The translations under genes were made by a program, and so were the position numbers. A stretch of DNA of 64,000 nucleotides. It comes from Bacterioplanes sp. GTDB lineage: Bacteria > Pseudomonadota > Gammaproteobacteria > Pseudomonadales > Oceanobacteraceae. The stretch lies in the NCBI GenBank assembly GCA_014859445.1, contig JACUUC010000004.1, positions 82,371-146,370 on the forward strand, given 5' to 3'. Below are positions 55,659-64,000 of the stretch, one piece after another; the first letter of the stretch is position 1; each line of letters starts with the position of its first letter. The notes under the pieces were generated by a model. It saw only the letters and a list, made by a program, of their open reading frames with translations, was not told the origin of the DNA and ran no database searches.

Positions 55659-56096
55659 TCAGTCACAGAGCTCACGCGCATAAAGCAGCGCATCTTCATA
55701 ACCACTATCCGTTGGGTAGTAACGCGGGCGCATCCCCACTTGCACAAAGTCATAGCGCTCATACAACGCAATCGCAGCTTGATTACTTTCACGCACTTCC
55801 AAATAGCATTGGCTTGCCTTGCCCTGCGCTACGTGCAAAACAGCGATTAACAGCATCGCACCGTACCCTTGCCCTTGTTGCTCTGGTGCAATGGCAATAT
55901 TCAATAATTCCGCTTCATCGGCCACCACCCGCAAAACAGCAAAGCCGACGATCTGCTCGTTGACTAGCCCAACATGGACACACTTCTTGTTGATATAAGG
56001 CAATAGAATTGACGGAGTCCAGGGATGACTATGAGCGGCTTGCTCAATGCACATAAGCACATTGAGATCCAATTCGGTGGCGATACGTATCATCAT
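55659..56096 (-). CDS. rimI: Ribosomal protein S18 N-acetyltransferase RimI
   Basis: A 145-aa GNAT enzyme acetylating the N-terminal Ala of S18. Marks: IEQAAHSHPWT, NIAIAPEQQGQGYGAMLL (acetyl-CoA loop), CYLEVRESNQAAIALYERYDF and RPRYYPTDSGYEDALLYA. The start is the ATG at 56096, overlapping the holD-like stop as ATGA; a second ATG follows at once. The order holD-rimI matches E. coli. Confidence 0.96.
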   Translation of the reverse strand: MMIRIATELDLNVLMCIEQAAHSHPWTPSILLPYINKKCVHVGLVNEQIVGFAVLRVVADEAELLNIAIAPEQQGQGYGAMLLIAVLHVAQGKASQCYLEVRESNQAAIALYERYDFVQVGMRPRYYPTDSGYEDALLYARELCD

Positions 56097-56827
56097 AGTG
56101 CTGACTGAGCTCGCAAGGCGTGCCACAACGCACGCTTGGACTGAGGCTCCATCGCCCACTGTTGAATGTCATCATGCCGGTAACAGATTGGCGCCGATAC
56201 ACGCGTTAACCACTGCTGAGCAGTATCACCAAAAGTGATCACTCGTTGTACACCTTGCGTTTCAAAATACTGCCACTGCGCCATTAACGCCTGCTGGGCA
56301 ACCGCACTGGATTGGTCATGCTGACGCGAACGAATAAACGGCCAAGTAAACGAAGGTGGTGTCTGTAAGGTATACAGGGGTTGCTGCAATGCCCGCAATA
56401 CACGAGGCGCTACGGCTTGAAATAACCTGACGTCCTGAGTGTGGTCACACACCCAAAGGGTCGTACTGGTTAACCACAACCAATGCAGAGTAAATTCAGG
56501 AACCTGCAGCGTTTCCGCCAACGCCTGACTTACCGATACGGATTCGGCGGTTTTCGTTACGCCATCAGTGGTCGATTGAGTGTCACGCGCCATGTTGGTA
56601 GCGCGCGATGCCACTGAGGACGATCGGTCATCGAGAGACAATATTTCTGCCGCCACACGCGCTGGAATGTGGTGCTGCTCAGACAGTCGATCAATGGATT
56701 CATGATCAGGTTGATTCGCTGCCGGTGGCAGCCAGCGCGACTCGGGCGCATGAGGCAGTGGCTGCCGAGGCAACCACTGCGTAATCCCCATTGCTTGTAA
56801 ATAGTCGAGTCGACGCTGTTCGCGCAT
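56093..56827 (-). CDS. holD: DNA polymerase III psi subunit-like protein (HolD)
   Basis: A 244-aa protein with an N-terminal MREQRRLDYLQAMGITQWLPRQ that resembles the HolD opening (RR..YL..LGI..W..R) which binds the chi subunit, and a C-terminal part ending in a W-x-x-L pattern. Its coupling with rimI by 4-bp overlap, as in E. coli, supports holD. E. coli HolD is about 137 aa, so roughly 100 residues are extra, mainly a Ser/Thr/Asp-rich linker around 60-105. It starts 3 bp after the leuA stop, so it may be read from the leuA side. Confidence 0.68.
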   Translation of the reverse strand: MREQRRLDYLQAMGITQWLPRQPLPHAPESRWLPPAANQPDHESIDRLSEQHHIPARVAAEILSLDDRSSSVASRATNMARDTQSTTDGVTKTAESVSVSQALAETLQVPEFTLHWLWLTSTTLWVCDHTQDVRLFQAVAPRVLRALQQPLYTLQTPPSFTWPFIRSRQHDQSSAVAQQALMAQWQYFETQGVQRVITFGDTAQQWLTRVSAPICYRHDDIQQWAMEPQSKRALWHALRAQSAL

Positions 56828-56829
56828 GA

Positions 56830-58374
56830 TTACACGCCGTCGTTTTGTGGGTGCTGACGCTCAGCGTTCGACATCAACAAGTTCAACGCATGGATATACG
56901 CTTTCGCTGAAGCGATCACAATATCCGTATCGGAACCGTTACCATTCACAATGCGTCCGCCTTTTTCTAAGCGAACAGTGACTTCGCCTTGCGAATCAGT
57001 GCCTTGGGTAATGGCATTGACCGAATACAACTGCAAATTCGCGCCTGACTGAGCAATGCTTTCAATGGCTTTTAAGGCGGCATCCACTGGACCAGAGCCT
57101 TCTGCTTGGCTTTTATGCTCATGACCAGACGCGCTAACCACCACATTGGCGATTGGCGTTTCACCGGTCGCCGAACGACAATCCAAAGAAACTAATTTAT
57201 AAATATCAGCGACTTTTGCCGCATTCGTTTCCGACACCAACGCTTGCAAATCTTCGTCGAAAATTTCGTGCTTTTTGTCGGCCAATTCTTTAAAACGAGC
57301 AAAGGCTTCGTTGAGTGCGGCATCGGTTTCAAAACTCACACCCAGCTCATCCAAACGACTGCGGAACGCGGCACGACCGGAGTGCTTGCCCATGACCATT
57401 TTGTTGGCGTTCCAACCCACGTCTTCGGCTTTCATGATTTCGTAGGTTTCACGGTGCTTCAAGACGCCATCTTGGTGAATACCGGACTCATGCGCAAAGG
57501 CATTGGCACCGACAATCGCTTTATTCGGCTGCACGGCAAAACCGGTGATGTTGGACACTAAACGTGAGGTCGGTACGATCTGTGTACTGTCGATGTTGGT
57601 ACGAATATCAAACAAATCATGACGAGTACGCGTGGCCATCACGATTTCTTCCAGTGCCGCATTACCTGCACGCTCACCCAAACCATTGATGGTACATTCC
57701 ACTTGACGCGCGCCATTGGCAACGGCCGCCAGCGAGTTAGCCACCGCTAAACCCAAATCATTGTGGCAATGCACCGAGAAAATGGCTTTATCGGCATTCG
57801 GAATACGCTCTAATAGGGTTTTGATTTTGTAGCCAAATTCTTCCGGAATAGCATAACCAACGGTATCGGGGATGTTGATGGTGCTGGCACCCGCATTGAT
57901 GGCGGCCTCAATAATACGACACAAAAAATCGTTATCAGAACGACCGGCGTCTTCGCACGAAAATTCCACATCAGCAATTAAATTACGGGCTTTATTAATG
58001 GCATAAACGGCCTGTTCAATCACTTGATCGGGCTGCATACGCAACTTGTATTGCATATGGATGGGCGATGTCGCAATAAAGGTATGAATACGAGCACGCT
58101 CAGCACGTTTAAGGGCTTCGGCTGCATGTTCGATGTCACGATCAACCGCACGCGCCAAACTACAGATGGTGCTTTCGCGGACAGCATCGGCCACGGCTTG
58201 AATGGCTGCAAAATCACCAGGGCTTGCGGCTGCAAAACCGGCTTCGATGATATCCACTCGCATTTTTTCCAATGCTTTACCGATGCGGACTTTTTCGTCC
58301 TTGGTCATGGATGCGCCTGGGCTTTGCTCGCCATCGCGCATGGTGGTATCAAAAATGACCAGTTGGTTTGTCAT
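56830..58374 (-). CDS. leuA: 2-isopropylmalate synthase
   Basis: A 514-aa enzyme making 2-isopropylmalate from 2-oxoisovalerate and acetyl-CoA, the first leucine-specific step. The HMGL-like catalytic domain has [44 protein letters not shown] and GAGNAA-like [10 protein letters not shown]. The C-terminal leucine-binding regulatory domain carries [21 protein letters not shown]. Type 1, full length. No attenuator-like leader peptide with Leu codons was seen in the 79-bp gap upstream. Confidence 0.98.
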   Translation of the reverse strand: MTNQLVIFDTTMRDGEQSPGASMTKDEKVRIGKALEKMRVDIIEAGFAAASPGDFAAIQAVADAVRESTICSLARAVDRDIEHAAEALKRAERARIHTFIATSPIHMQYKLRMQPDQVIEQAVYAINKARNLIADVEFSCEDAGRSDNDFLCRIIEAAINAGASTINIPDTVGYAIPEEFGYKIKTLLERIPNADKAIFSVHCHNDLGLAVANSLAAVANGARQVECTINGLGERAGNAALEEIVMATRTRHDLFDIRTNIDSTQIVPTSRLVSNITGFAVQPNKAIVGANAFAHESGIHQDGVLKHRETYEIMKAEDVGWNANKMVMGKHSGRAAFRSRLDELGVSFETDAALNEAFARFKELADKKHEIFDEDLQALVSETNAAKVADIYKLVSLDCRSATGETPIANVVVSASGHEHKSQAEGSGPVDAALKAIESIAQSGANLQLYSVNAITQGTDSQGEVTVRLEKGGRIVNGNGSDTDIVIASAKAYIHALNLLMSNAERQHPQNDGV

Positions 58375-58453
58375 GTGCTACTCCGCTGCCTCAGAATCAG
58401 ATCGTTGTTATCACAACATTATACGTCTGTTCGTTCGGCAGCGCAGCCTTAGT

Positions 58454-60817
58454 TTAACGAATGGGCGTCGCAGTGAGGTTGGTGACGATGTTGGCATTTT
58501 GTATCACCAAACCACTAACTAAGGTTTGTGGTGTAGCGCCCGCACCCGAGCCTGTCAGGGTTAAGTTATCAATGTTCAATTGCTTGAAATGGACACGGCC
58601 CAAAACGGCAAAGCCAAGCGGGTCTTGCCCATCGACCTTCACGCGATCACCATTTTGATCCAATACACGAGTAGGTGCCACATCGATCGCTAAATCGGCG
58701 TTCATGCCGTATTCGTTTGATGTGGGATCACCAGCACCGTCGCTGGTGCTGAAGTTATCGAGCGACACACTGGTACCGTTGGTTTGTGTCCAAGTAAACC
58801 GATTGGCTTTACCCGCATAGCGAGAAACGTCACTGCCTGCTTGCACAAACTTTGCGTTCACTTTAACGGTTAAGCCTTGTTCGCCACGATCTTCAAAGCG
58901 ACCACCCGATGCAGCACAACTACTGGCATCCGAACCACTTCCGCCAATACACACTTGACCCGCACCGCCCGATGCAACCGATACACTAGAGCCATCTTCA
59001 AGACGCTGCAGCGTAAAGGAACCCAGTGACTCCCCCGTTTCTTTATCGCCAAACTTAATATCACCAATGTTCAGCGTCGACCAAGTCAAGCCTTTACCCA
59101 ATCGCAAACCGTCTTCGGTAATGTTCAATGAGCCATCACGTGTATGCATGTCGTAATTAGTGTCGGTTAACCAAACACCCTTGCCATTTTCATCAACCGT
59201 TAACGCGGCATTGGCTTCGGTGACAAATAAATCCGTGTTCCAGGTAATTCCTTGACCGCCGCCAATAACATTACCAGGACGAATGGTCATGTGACCGTTT
59301 AACACAAAATCATACGCGGGAAACACTTCGAGCGAGAGCAATAACTCGGTACCACCCATCAGCGCCGACTCTCGTGCTTCCGCTTCGCTGCGACCAACCG
59401 TGACGCCACTGAATGAATAAGAGCCACGAATATTTCTAAAGCCCATGCGCAAACCATCAAAATGACCATCATAATCACTGGCGTATACCGAACGCGTTCC
59501 TTGATTACCAACGATGGGGTCATTCATACTGGTCATATCCAGCGTGACGCGTCCTGAACCGTGGCTATTAAAACCGTTAAACAGAACGTAGTTACCGTCA
59601 TCAATGACGGAAACAAAGGTGTTCATCTGGCCAGGTCTAGCAAAACCTTCATTGTCGTCATATGGATCAGATACCAAATTCCAACTAACATCCGCTGTAA
59701 TGCCTTTGTTTTGCATGCCGACATCACCACCAGGGCGCAATTGTAGGTAGTTAAAACGCTGATTGATGGGGTCATTACGGAAATGAAATTCACCCCCCAA
59801 GCTACCAATGGTATTAGCGTTGGGATCGGTGCCACCCAGCACTAAGTCTTCTAAATTAAAGGCGAAATCGAAATCGGCAAAACGAATATCCATATAGGGG
59901 TCCGCTTCATTATTCACTAAATCAAGCGTGAAACCAGACTCAGAGGAATAAGTACCCGAGAAATTACGCGCCAATAACAAATTCCCGTCATCGGTGTATC
60001 GGAAAGCCGGTGTGGCATCATCGTCATTGATCAAGGTAAGCGCAGGCAAGAACGTCAAACCCTCACCACTGGCACCGCCAGCTTTTAAACCAACGGAGCC
60101 ATAAGCTTGTAAATTCAGATACAAATCACCGAAGGAGTCAGACAGTGGGGTATTCATGCCCAACTCACCCTGACTGACATGGGTTGCATCCAAGCCAACA
60201 CCACCCACCTGATAAATCAAGCGCAAGCCACGATTTTGCTCTGTACCTAAATCCAGATTCAAACGATTGTCATCAAAACTCATGATGGCATGATCAAGCC
60301 CCACAAAGGTACGCAAGTCATCAATGATCCAATCGAGGCCATTGTCGCGCCAAAACAAACGATCTACCTGCAAATCCAGCTCACTGCCGGATAAATCAAA
60401 GCGGCCATCGTTTGTACCCTTGATGTGTAATTTGCTGTCGTAACGGTACTGGCCAAACACACGACCAAAACTGTGAGGACTGCCGGCCATTTTGATTTCG
60501 TTGATAGCAAAGCGACGTGCGGCTGCAGCAATTTCAAGTTGCAAGCGGCCATCCGCATCAACCTGCACGGTAGAGACGGTATTCATGGTACTTTGACCAT
60601 CTACCGGCTGCACAGCAACACCTTCTAAGTATAATTCTTGTCCATCTTCGATAAAACTGACTCGACCTGCCGTCACACCCAACGACTGAGTATCCACCAC
60701 CAAACCCGATTGTCCCGTTACCGACGCCATCGACTCATCATCTAATAACATCATGGCCTGAGAAGATGCGGAGACCAATAAAACACCACCGAATGAAATC
60801 CAACGCTGCGTATGCAT
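58454..60817 (-). CDS. Exported 787-aa protein of the four-gene motif family
   Basis: A signal peptide (GGVLLVSASSQA) is followed by the motif LLDDESMASVTGQSG. The remaining 740 residues are Gly/Asp-rich with repeated amphipathic strands (RLQLEIAAAARRFAINEIKM, GLRLIYQVGGVGLDA, KLHIKGTNDG), suggesting a beta-solenoid or beta-helix. Two cysteines lie at CIGG and SCAAS; there is no membrane anchor. It is last in a four-gene operon with one-base overlap to the previous gene and GGAGG before the ATG. The family was not firmly identified; similarity to proteins annotated DUF6160 or Fil in Acinetobacter is suspected. Confidence 0.85.
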   Translation of the reverse strand: MHTQRWISFGGVLLVSASSQAMMLLDDESMASVTGQSGLVVDTQSLGVTAGRVSFIEDGQELYLEGVAVQPVDGQSTMNTVSTVQVDADGRLQLEIAAAARRFAINEIKMAGSPHSFGRVFGQYRYDSKLHIKGTNDGRFDLSGSELDLQVDRLFWRDNGLDWIIDDLRTFVGLDHAIMSFDDNRLNLDLGTEQNRGLRLIYQVGGVGLDATHVSQGELGMNTPLSDSFGDLYLNLQAYGSVGLKAGGASGEGLTFLPALTLINDDDATPAFRYTDDGNLLLARNFSGTYSSESGFTLDLVNNEADPYMDIRFADFDFAFNLEDLVLGGTDPNANTIGSLGGEFHFRNDPINQRFNYLQLRPGGDVGMQNKGITADVSWNLVSDPYDDNEGFARPGQMNTFVSVIDDGNYVLFNGFNSHGSGRVTLDMTSMNDPIVGNQGTRSVYASDYDGHFDGLRMGFRNIRGSYSFSGVTVGRSEAEARESALMGGTELLLSLEVFPAYDFVLNGHMTIRPGNVIGGGQGITWNTDLFVTEANAALTVDENGKGVWLTDTNYDMHTRDGSLNITEDGLRLGKGLTWSTLNIGDIKFGDKETGESLGSFTLQRLEDGSSVSVASGGAGQVCIGGSGSDASSCAASGGRFEDRGEQGLTVKVNAKFVQAGSDVSRYAGKANRFTWTQTNGTSVSLDNFSTSDGAGDPTSNEYGMNADLAIDVAPTRVLDQNGDRVKVDGQDPLGFAVLGRVHFKQLNIDNLTLTGSGAGATPQTLVSGLVIQNANIVTNLTATPIR

Positions 60818-61395
60818 TACGGCACCTCCACAGGAAACAACAGTAAGTTACCTTGCATGTTAATCGTGCCATCCTGACGGACTGATAAGATGCGACTGTC
60901 AGCATTATTCACCCAAGTACCAGAGCTACTGGTCGCCAAGGTGTAACGGAACTCATTGGAGCGCACTTGTTTCGGCAAGCCAATTTCAACCACTTCTTTA
61001 TCAAATGCATCGCCCTTCTCATCGGTGGCAATGTAACTAGTACGCAAGGTTAATCCTTCAAAAGCAAAACCGCCGGTCACGTCATCCAGCACCAGCCAAC
61101 CTTCATTCAGCTGATACGCAACGCGTAAACCACATTCTTTCGGATTCGCAGAAGAACCACAATTACGCTGCTGCTTGGCGCCACCAAAATCATCAAACTG
61201 CCCAGGCCCCGGCTCCGCATACCACAACGGCCCCCCATCTTTGTTGATGGTAAATTCCCCTGTCAGATACACACCCCCCTGACCGTGAACCGCATCTAAG
61301 TCGTCATTGGTTAACGGCTCTAATGCCAACAACAACGATGGCATAAAGAGACAGCTAGCTACGAACATTGACCGAAATCCAGTAAGAATCGCCAT
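60817..61395 (-). CDS. Exported 192-aa protein of the four-gene motif family
   Basis: A signal peptide (MFVASCLFMPSLLLA) is followed by LEPLTNDDLDAVHGQGGVYL, the shared motif. The mature part has short strands (GLRVAYQLNEGWLVLDDVTGG, GLTLRTSYIA, EFRYTLATSSSGTWV) and two Cys-containing stretches (RNCGSSANPKECGLR) that could form a disulfide. It is the smallest family member. It overlaps both neighbours by one base, so translation is coupled. CGAGGG lies before the ATG. Function unknown. Confidence 0.82.
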   Translation of the reverse strand: MAILTGFRSMFVASCLFMPSLLLALEPLTNDDLDAVHGQGGVYLTGEFTINKDGGPLWYAEPGPGQFDDFGGAKQQRNCGSSANPKECGLRVAYQLNEGWLVLDDVTGGFAFEGLTLRTSYIATDEKGDAFDKEVVEIGLPKQVRSNEFRYTLATSSSGTWVNNADSRILSVRQDGTINMQGNLLLFPVEVP

Positions 61396-62435
61396 TACAA
61401 ATCCCTCGTACGAACATTCAGATACTGAATTTGTAAGTTAGCGATGGTGGAAGAACCAAAGCGTTGATTGCCTACACTAATATCGCCTATGTGAATATCA
61501 ACGCGAGGACCGCTGCTGTAATATTCGTCGTAAAAGGCACGGGACTTTCCGGCAATGCTGCCCACTTCCATCTGTAATTGGCCGTTATTTAACACCGTCA
61601 GTTTGACCGGCTGATCGTCGCCATAGCCCAATTGTCCTTCTAAAATGTAATCTGAATATTGCACCGTCTGACCACAGCTTGGACCACTCACTTGGCCGCC
61701 AGCGCAGGCCTGAAACACAATCGAGCTAGCGTAAATATTCAAATCCAAATTTGCCAATACTTGATTATTATCGCCCCACAAGCGCCATTGAGTACCGTCG
61801 ATATTGAGTCCTTCGACATGACCCTGTAAGGATTGTGGAACATCGAACGACTGACCAGGAATGTTATTGATCGCCAAATCGAACGTCAGACCCAAATCAA
61901 TCCAGTCCGCTATTTCCCCATTCAAGGTGCTCAAATCGATACCCGCAACCGAATCCACACGCTGACCAGATGACGGCGGCTGATTCGGGAAACGACGTTC
62001 ACTACGAGTCTCAGTATTAAAGGAAAGGATGTTGCCACCTTTTCGCACAGGAGCGGCAATACGAAGCATCGCTTTGTTCGCAATACCAAAATCATCACCA
62101 TCCATAACAGATATCGTGTACGGCGCTGACAACTGCCCAATCGACACGCCATTACCCATCACGTTTGCACCTTTATTACTACCATCACCTGCGATGTAAT
62201 ACCGTGACACACGTAAAACGGCCTGTCCTTCATCACCACTGCGGATATCACCGATCTCAAAAATACCACTGCCATCACCCACCGCACTGCCTGACTCGAA
62301 GGCAAAATCTTCAAGCACCATACCTAATCCGGCGCCATCGACATTACCGAGCTCCTCGTCGTTTAAAGGGGTCATTGCAAAAAGACAACCACAGAAGACC
62401 GAAGTACATAGGGCCGATAGGATTTGCTTTAACAT
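61395..62435 (-). CDS. Exported 346-aa protein of the four-gene motif family
   Basis: A signal peptide (QILSALCTSVFCGCLFA) is followed by MTPLNDEELGNVDGAGLGMVLEDF, the shared motif with GA in place of GQ. The mature protein is strand-rich with IDLSTLNGEIADWIDLGL, VFQACAGGQVSGPSCGQTVQYSD (a Cys pair) and a DIHIGDISVGNQRFG end. The ATG at 62435 has AGGAG 7 nt upstream; the longer frame would start with a GTG overlapping the preceding stop. It is second in the operon. The Cys-containing SVFCGC at the signal end could be a lipobox-like feature, but the motif that follows argues for Sec cleavage after FA. Confidence 0.82.
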   Translation of the reverse strand: MLKQILSALCTSVFCGCLFAMTPLNDEELGNVDGAGLGMVLEDFAFESGSAVGDGSGIFEIGDIRSGDEGQAVLRVSRYYIAGDGSNKGANVMGNGVSIGQLSAPYTISVMDGDDFGIANKAMLRIAAPVRKGGNILSFNTETRSERRFPNQPPSSGQRVDSVAGIDLSTLNGEIADWIDLGLTFDLAINNIPGQSFDVPQSLQGHVEGLNIDGTQWRLWGDNNQVLANLDLNIYASSIVFQACAGGQVSGPSCGQTVQYSDYILEGQLGYGDDQPVKLTVLNNGQLQMEVGSIAGKSRAFYDEYYSSGPRVDIHIGDISVGNQRFGSSTIANLQIQYLNVRTRDL

Positions 62436-62446
62436 AACTGCGCTCC

Positions 62447-63448
62447 TCACAAGCCTGGTAATGGACGGTCAGGGAAATACGGATCAACAAATTTGGTACG
62501 AATACGAGCAATACCATCAAAGGACTCTTCGAAATTCAGTGAGATACCACCATTTGGAATATTAAGGAAAGCGCCAGATGAGGTTAGCGTGCCACCACCC
62601 GTCGAATTGATCCAACCGACAGGGCGAGATTGAAAAGAGAGAAACATATCGCGCGCAGGCTGGCCATTATTCCCGATATCCAATGAACGGAAGTTGCTAA
62701 GAGGAAAACAGGTGCCAATACCAAGAATATTACAATTACTTGCTGTTAAATACTGAACAACGCCACTCAGTACACCACAGCCTGATACGCAGCGAAGCGA
62801 GTTACCATTAGCCAAACCCACACCCGTTGAGCGTATTGGATCAGGGTTACCCGTATTTGGATCTAGTAAAACGGCACGCTGAACCGACTCCATAATAGTA
62901 TTGTCATTAACACCTGCTAAACCTAGTAGCCCTTCCACAAACCAACCGGCTTCATCTCGTATTGGCTTAGCACGCCCCTTTACTTCAACCTGCAGATTCC
63001 CAGTCAGATATTCGATATTACCGCTCAGCTTACCCTCTGCTTCTGCAAAACCTATCCGAACACCCACCAAGTCTTGACGACCATTGACCTCGTCAAACGC
63101 TAATTCGAAATATGGATCACGAATAGAGAAAGGAATGATATTGCCATTATCGTCTATCATACCAAGTGCAAAATCATTGATACGAATATCACTGGAGCCA
63201 AACTGATAGTTAATGGGGTCATCGCTGCGCTCATATCGACCGAACTCGATTAAATCGGCATTTAAAGATACATCGACATCCATGCCAAACGTAAAACGTG
63301 TGAACGATGTCTGACCAGCCTGATCACGATCTATACGTAAGAACGCCTGGCCAGTCATTTCACTCAGTTCATCGTCAGTTAGCATCTGCATGGCAAACGA
63401 GGGCAAAGAGATTAGGATGATAAGTACTGTAAGCAGTGATTTAACCAC
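62447..63448 (-). CDS. Exported 333-aa protein, first gene of the four-gene motif family operon
   Basis: A GTG start with AAGG 7 nt upstream, then a signal peptide (TVLIILISLPSFA) and MQMLTDDELSEMTGQAFLRI, the clearest copy of the shared motif. The mature part is strand-rich (FTFGMDVDVSLNADLIEFGRYE, NDFALGMIDDNG, NIEYLTGNLQVEVKGR) with a Cys cluster (LRCVSGCGVLSG, SNCNILGIGTCF). It heads the operon, whose upstream DNA is AT-rich and carries palindromes. No partner peptidase or secretion gene is present in the window. Function unknown. Confidence 0.83.
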   Translation of the reverse strand: MVKSLLTVLIILISLPSFAMQMLTDDELSEMTGQAFLRIDRDQAGQTSFTRFTFGMDVDVSLNADLIEFGRYERSDDPINYQFGSSDIRINDFALGMIDDNGNIIPFSIRDPYFELAFDEVNGRQDLVGVRIGFAEAEGKLSGNIEYLTGNLQVEVKGRAKPIRDEAGWFVEGLLGLAGVNDNTIMESVQRAVLLDPNTGNPDPIRSTGVGLANGNSLRCVSGCGVLSGVVQYLTASNCNILGIGTCFPLSNFRSLDIGNNGQPARDMFLSFQSRPVGWINSTGGGTLTSSGAFLNIPNGGISLNFEESFDGIARIRTKFVDPYFPDRPLPGL

Positions 63449-63572
63449 ACGCCACCTTCGTAATGAGATCTGCCATCCGTTAGTGTGAAATAGTCACGTA
63501 ACTTGGCAGTAATTATTATTGTTGATCATTACAGATTACGTGAGCCATTGGCGGAATCAATGGTTATTAGGA

Positions 63573-63642
63573 GTACGATCGTACCCTTTACAATAAGCAG
63601 TGAGACTAATGTACTATTAGGAAAACATATAAAAACGATCGT
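63573..63642. promoter_or_regulatory. Two CGATCGTAC-bearing palindromes 60 bp apart
   Basis: GTACGATCGTAC (63573-63584) is a 12-bp perfect palindrome. ACGATCGT followed by AC (63635-63644) repeats its core, with centres exactly 60 bp apart. ATTAGGA stands before each (63566 and 63616). They lie 125-200 bp upstream of the operon start, where an activator or repressor could bind. Confidence 0.45.
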
Positions 63643-63810
63643 ACTATTTATTAGTTTCTAATGACCGTAATTAGGCCTTAGATGACACTTGAATATTAAG
63701 AATAATAATATCCAATTTATACTTGATACTTGCTGGTTAAGCAGCAATGAAAAAGCACAAAGGGATGCTTATAAAACATACAAGAGCTTGACGATGACCT
63801 ACGACCTACA

Positions 63811-63886
63811 GTGACTCGTGCCATCCCGGCACTCGCCCTACGGGCAGCCAGCGGCTGTCCTGATCCGTTCCCGACGGATCAGTCAC
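63811..63886. repeat. REP-like cluster of extragenic hairpins
   Basis: Outer arms GTGACT (63811) and AGTCAC (63881) enclose GCCC-TAC-GGGC, CAGCC-AGC-GGCTG and a 9-bp stem CTGATCCGT-TCCCG-ACGGATCAG. The layout resembles repetitive extragenic palindromes of marine gammaproteobacteria. No second copy is seen in this window, so the repeat status is inferred. Confidence 0.5.
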
Positions 63887-63954
63887 ATGGACGCTTCGCT
63901 GCCCGGTATTAAGTAAGCGTCGTTTTCAGTTTTTTTGTGACTGCCAAAACGAGA

Positions 63955-63986
63955 AAACCCCTGACTGCGTTAGCAATCAGGGGTTT
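63955..63986. terminator. Bidirectional terminator at the window end
   Basis: AAACCCCTGA / TCAGGGGTTT, a 10-bp stem with a 12-nt loop, flanked by A and T runs. It probably ends a gene lying beyond base 64000. Confidence 0.75.
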
Positions 63987-64000
63987 AGGATAAGAGCTTG

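Larger units (their letters stand above)
63449..64000. other. Gene-free upstream region of the four-gene operon
   Basis: 552 bp with no credible gene. The first 340 bp are markedly AT-rich compared with the genes and contain spaced palindromes (63573-63584, 63635-63642) and direct repeats of ATTAGGA. The last 190 bp hold a hairpin-rich REP-like element (63811-63886) and a terminator (63955-63986). Confidence 0.8.

Noticed and set aside
58375..58453. Leucine attenuator upstream of leuA
   Set aside because: The gap is only 79 bp; no small frame with a run of Leu codons or alternative hairpins was seen.
1..64000. CRISPR array, rRNA operon, prophage or insertion sequence
   Set aside because: No spaced short direct repeats, rRNA motifs, transposase or phage structural genes were found.

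Overview
The window is about 64 kb of chromosome from a gammaproteobacterium, probably a marine Oceanospirillales- or Pseudomonas-like heterotroph. This is inferred from gene content and order: an rpoD 3' end followed by a CAU tRNA, divergent bioB/comF, rpsF-rpsR-DUF2232-rplI-dnaB, sspA-sspB beside petABC and rplM-rpsI, holD-rimI near prfC, a RoxS/RoxR-type redox pair, and a VolA-type lipase with DUF1302 and DUF1329 partners. There is no prophage, insertion sequence, CRISPR array or rRNA.

Layout. 1-1.7 kb: end of rpoD, a tRNA(CAU), and two decayed 90-bp tandem copies derived from that tRNA. 1.7-9.5 kb: a signalling block with a periplasmic-binding-like protein coupled to a histidine kinase, an Aer-type PAS chemoreceptor, a PAS-GGDEF-EAL protein and an AraC regulator. 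9.4-14.2 kb: a SprA-family HExxH protein with a small rod-like protein, bioB, comF, srkA and a small outer-membrane barrel. 14.2-22.2 kb: an operon of VolA-like lipase, DUF1302 barrel and DUF1329 protein, then a thiolase. 22.2-29 kb: a metal block. It holds a Zur-box-preceded His-rich DUF2796 protein, DUF3299 lipoprotein, ABC ATPase and permease, then an MbnP-like / MbnH-like / outer-membrane-barrel operon. 29-36.8 kb: response regulator-DUF3369-GGDEF-EAL with a PAS kinase, an acyl-CoA ligase, a DUF6314-like protein, an EamA transporter and a YaiI protein. 36.9-43 kb: a TonB-dependent copper receptor, a membrane AAA-type ATPase overlapping an MscS channel gene, and twin GNAT-fold genes. 43-58.4 kb: core genes (dnaB, rplI, DUF2232, rpsR, rpsF, sspB, sspA, petCBA, rpsI, rplM, prfC, roxSR, rimI, holD, leuA). 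58.4-63.5 kb: a tightly packed four-gene operon of exported proteins that share a post-signal L-x-(D/N)-(D/E) ... G-(Q/A) motif. 63.5-64 kb: its AT-rich upstream region with spaced palindromes, a REP-like hairpin cluster and a terminator.

The strongest candidates for new biology are three. The first is the AAA-type ATPase/MscS channel pair (38.9-41.9 kb), which looks like an NTPase-gated channel module. The second is the four-gene exported family (58.4-63.5 kb), whose motif resembles a double-glycine leader moved behind a Sec signal. The third is the MbnP/MbnH pair with its own outer-membrane barrel. All three functional readings are inference; overlaps, motifs and hairpins were read directly. 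Nothing was searched against databases. Family names come from motif recognition, and starts were moved from the longest open frame wherever a Shine-Dalgarno sequence or homologue length favoured an internal start.
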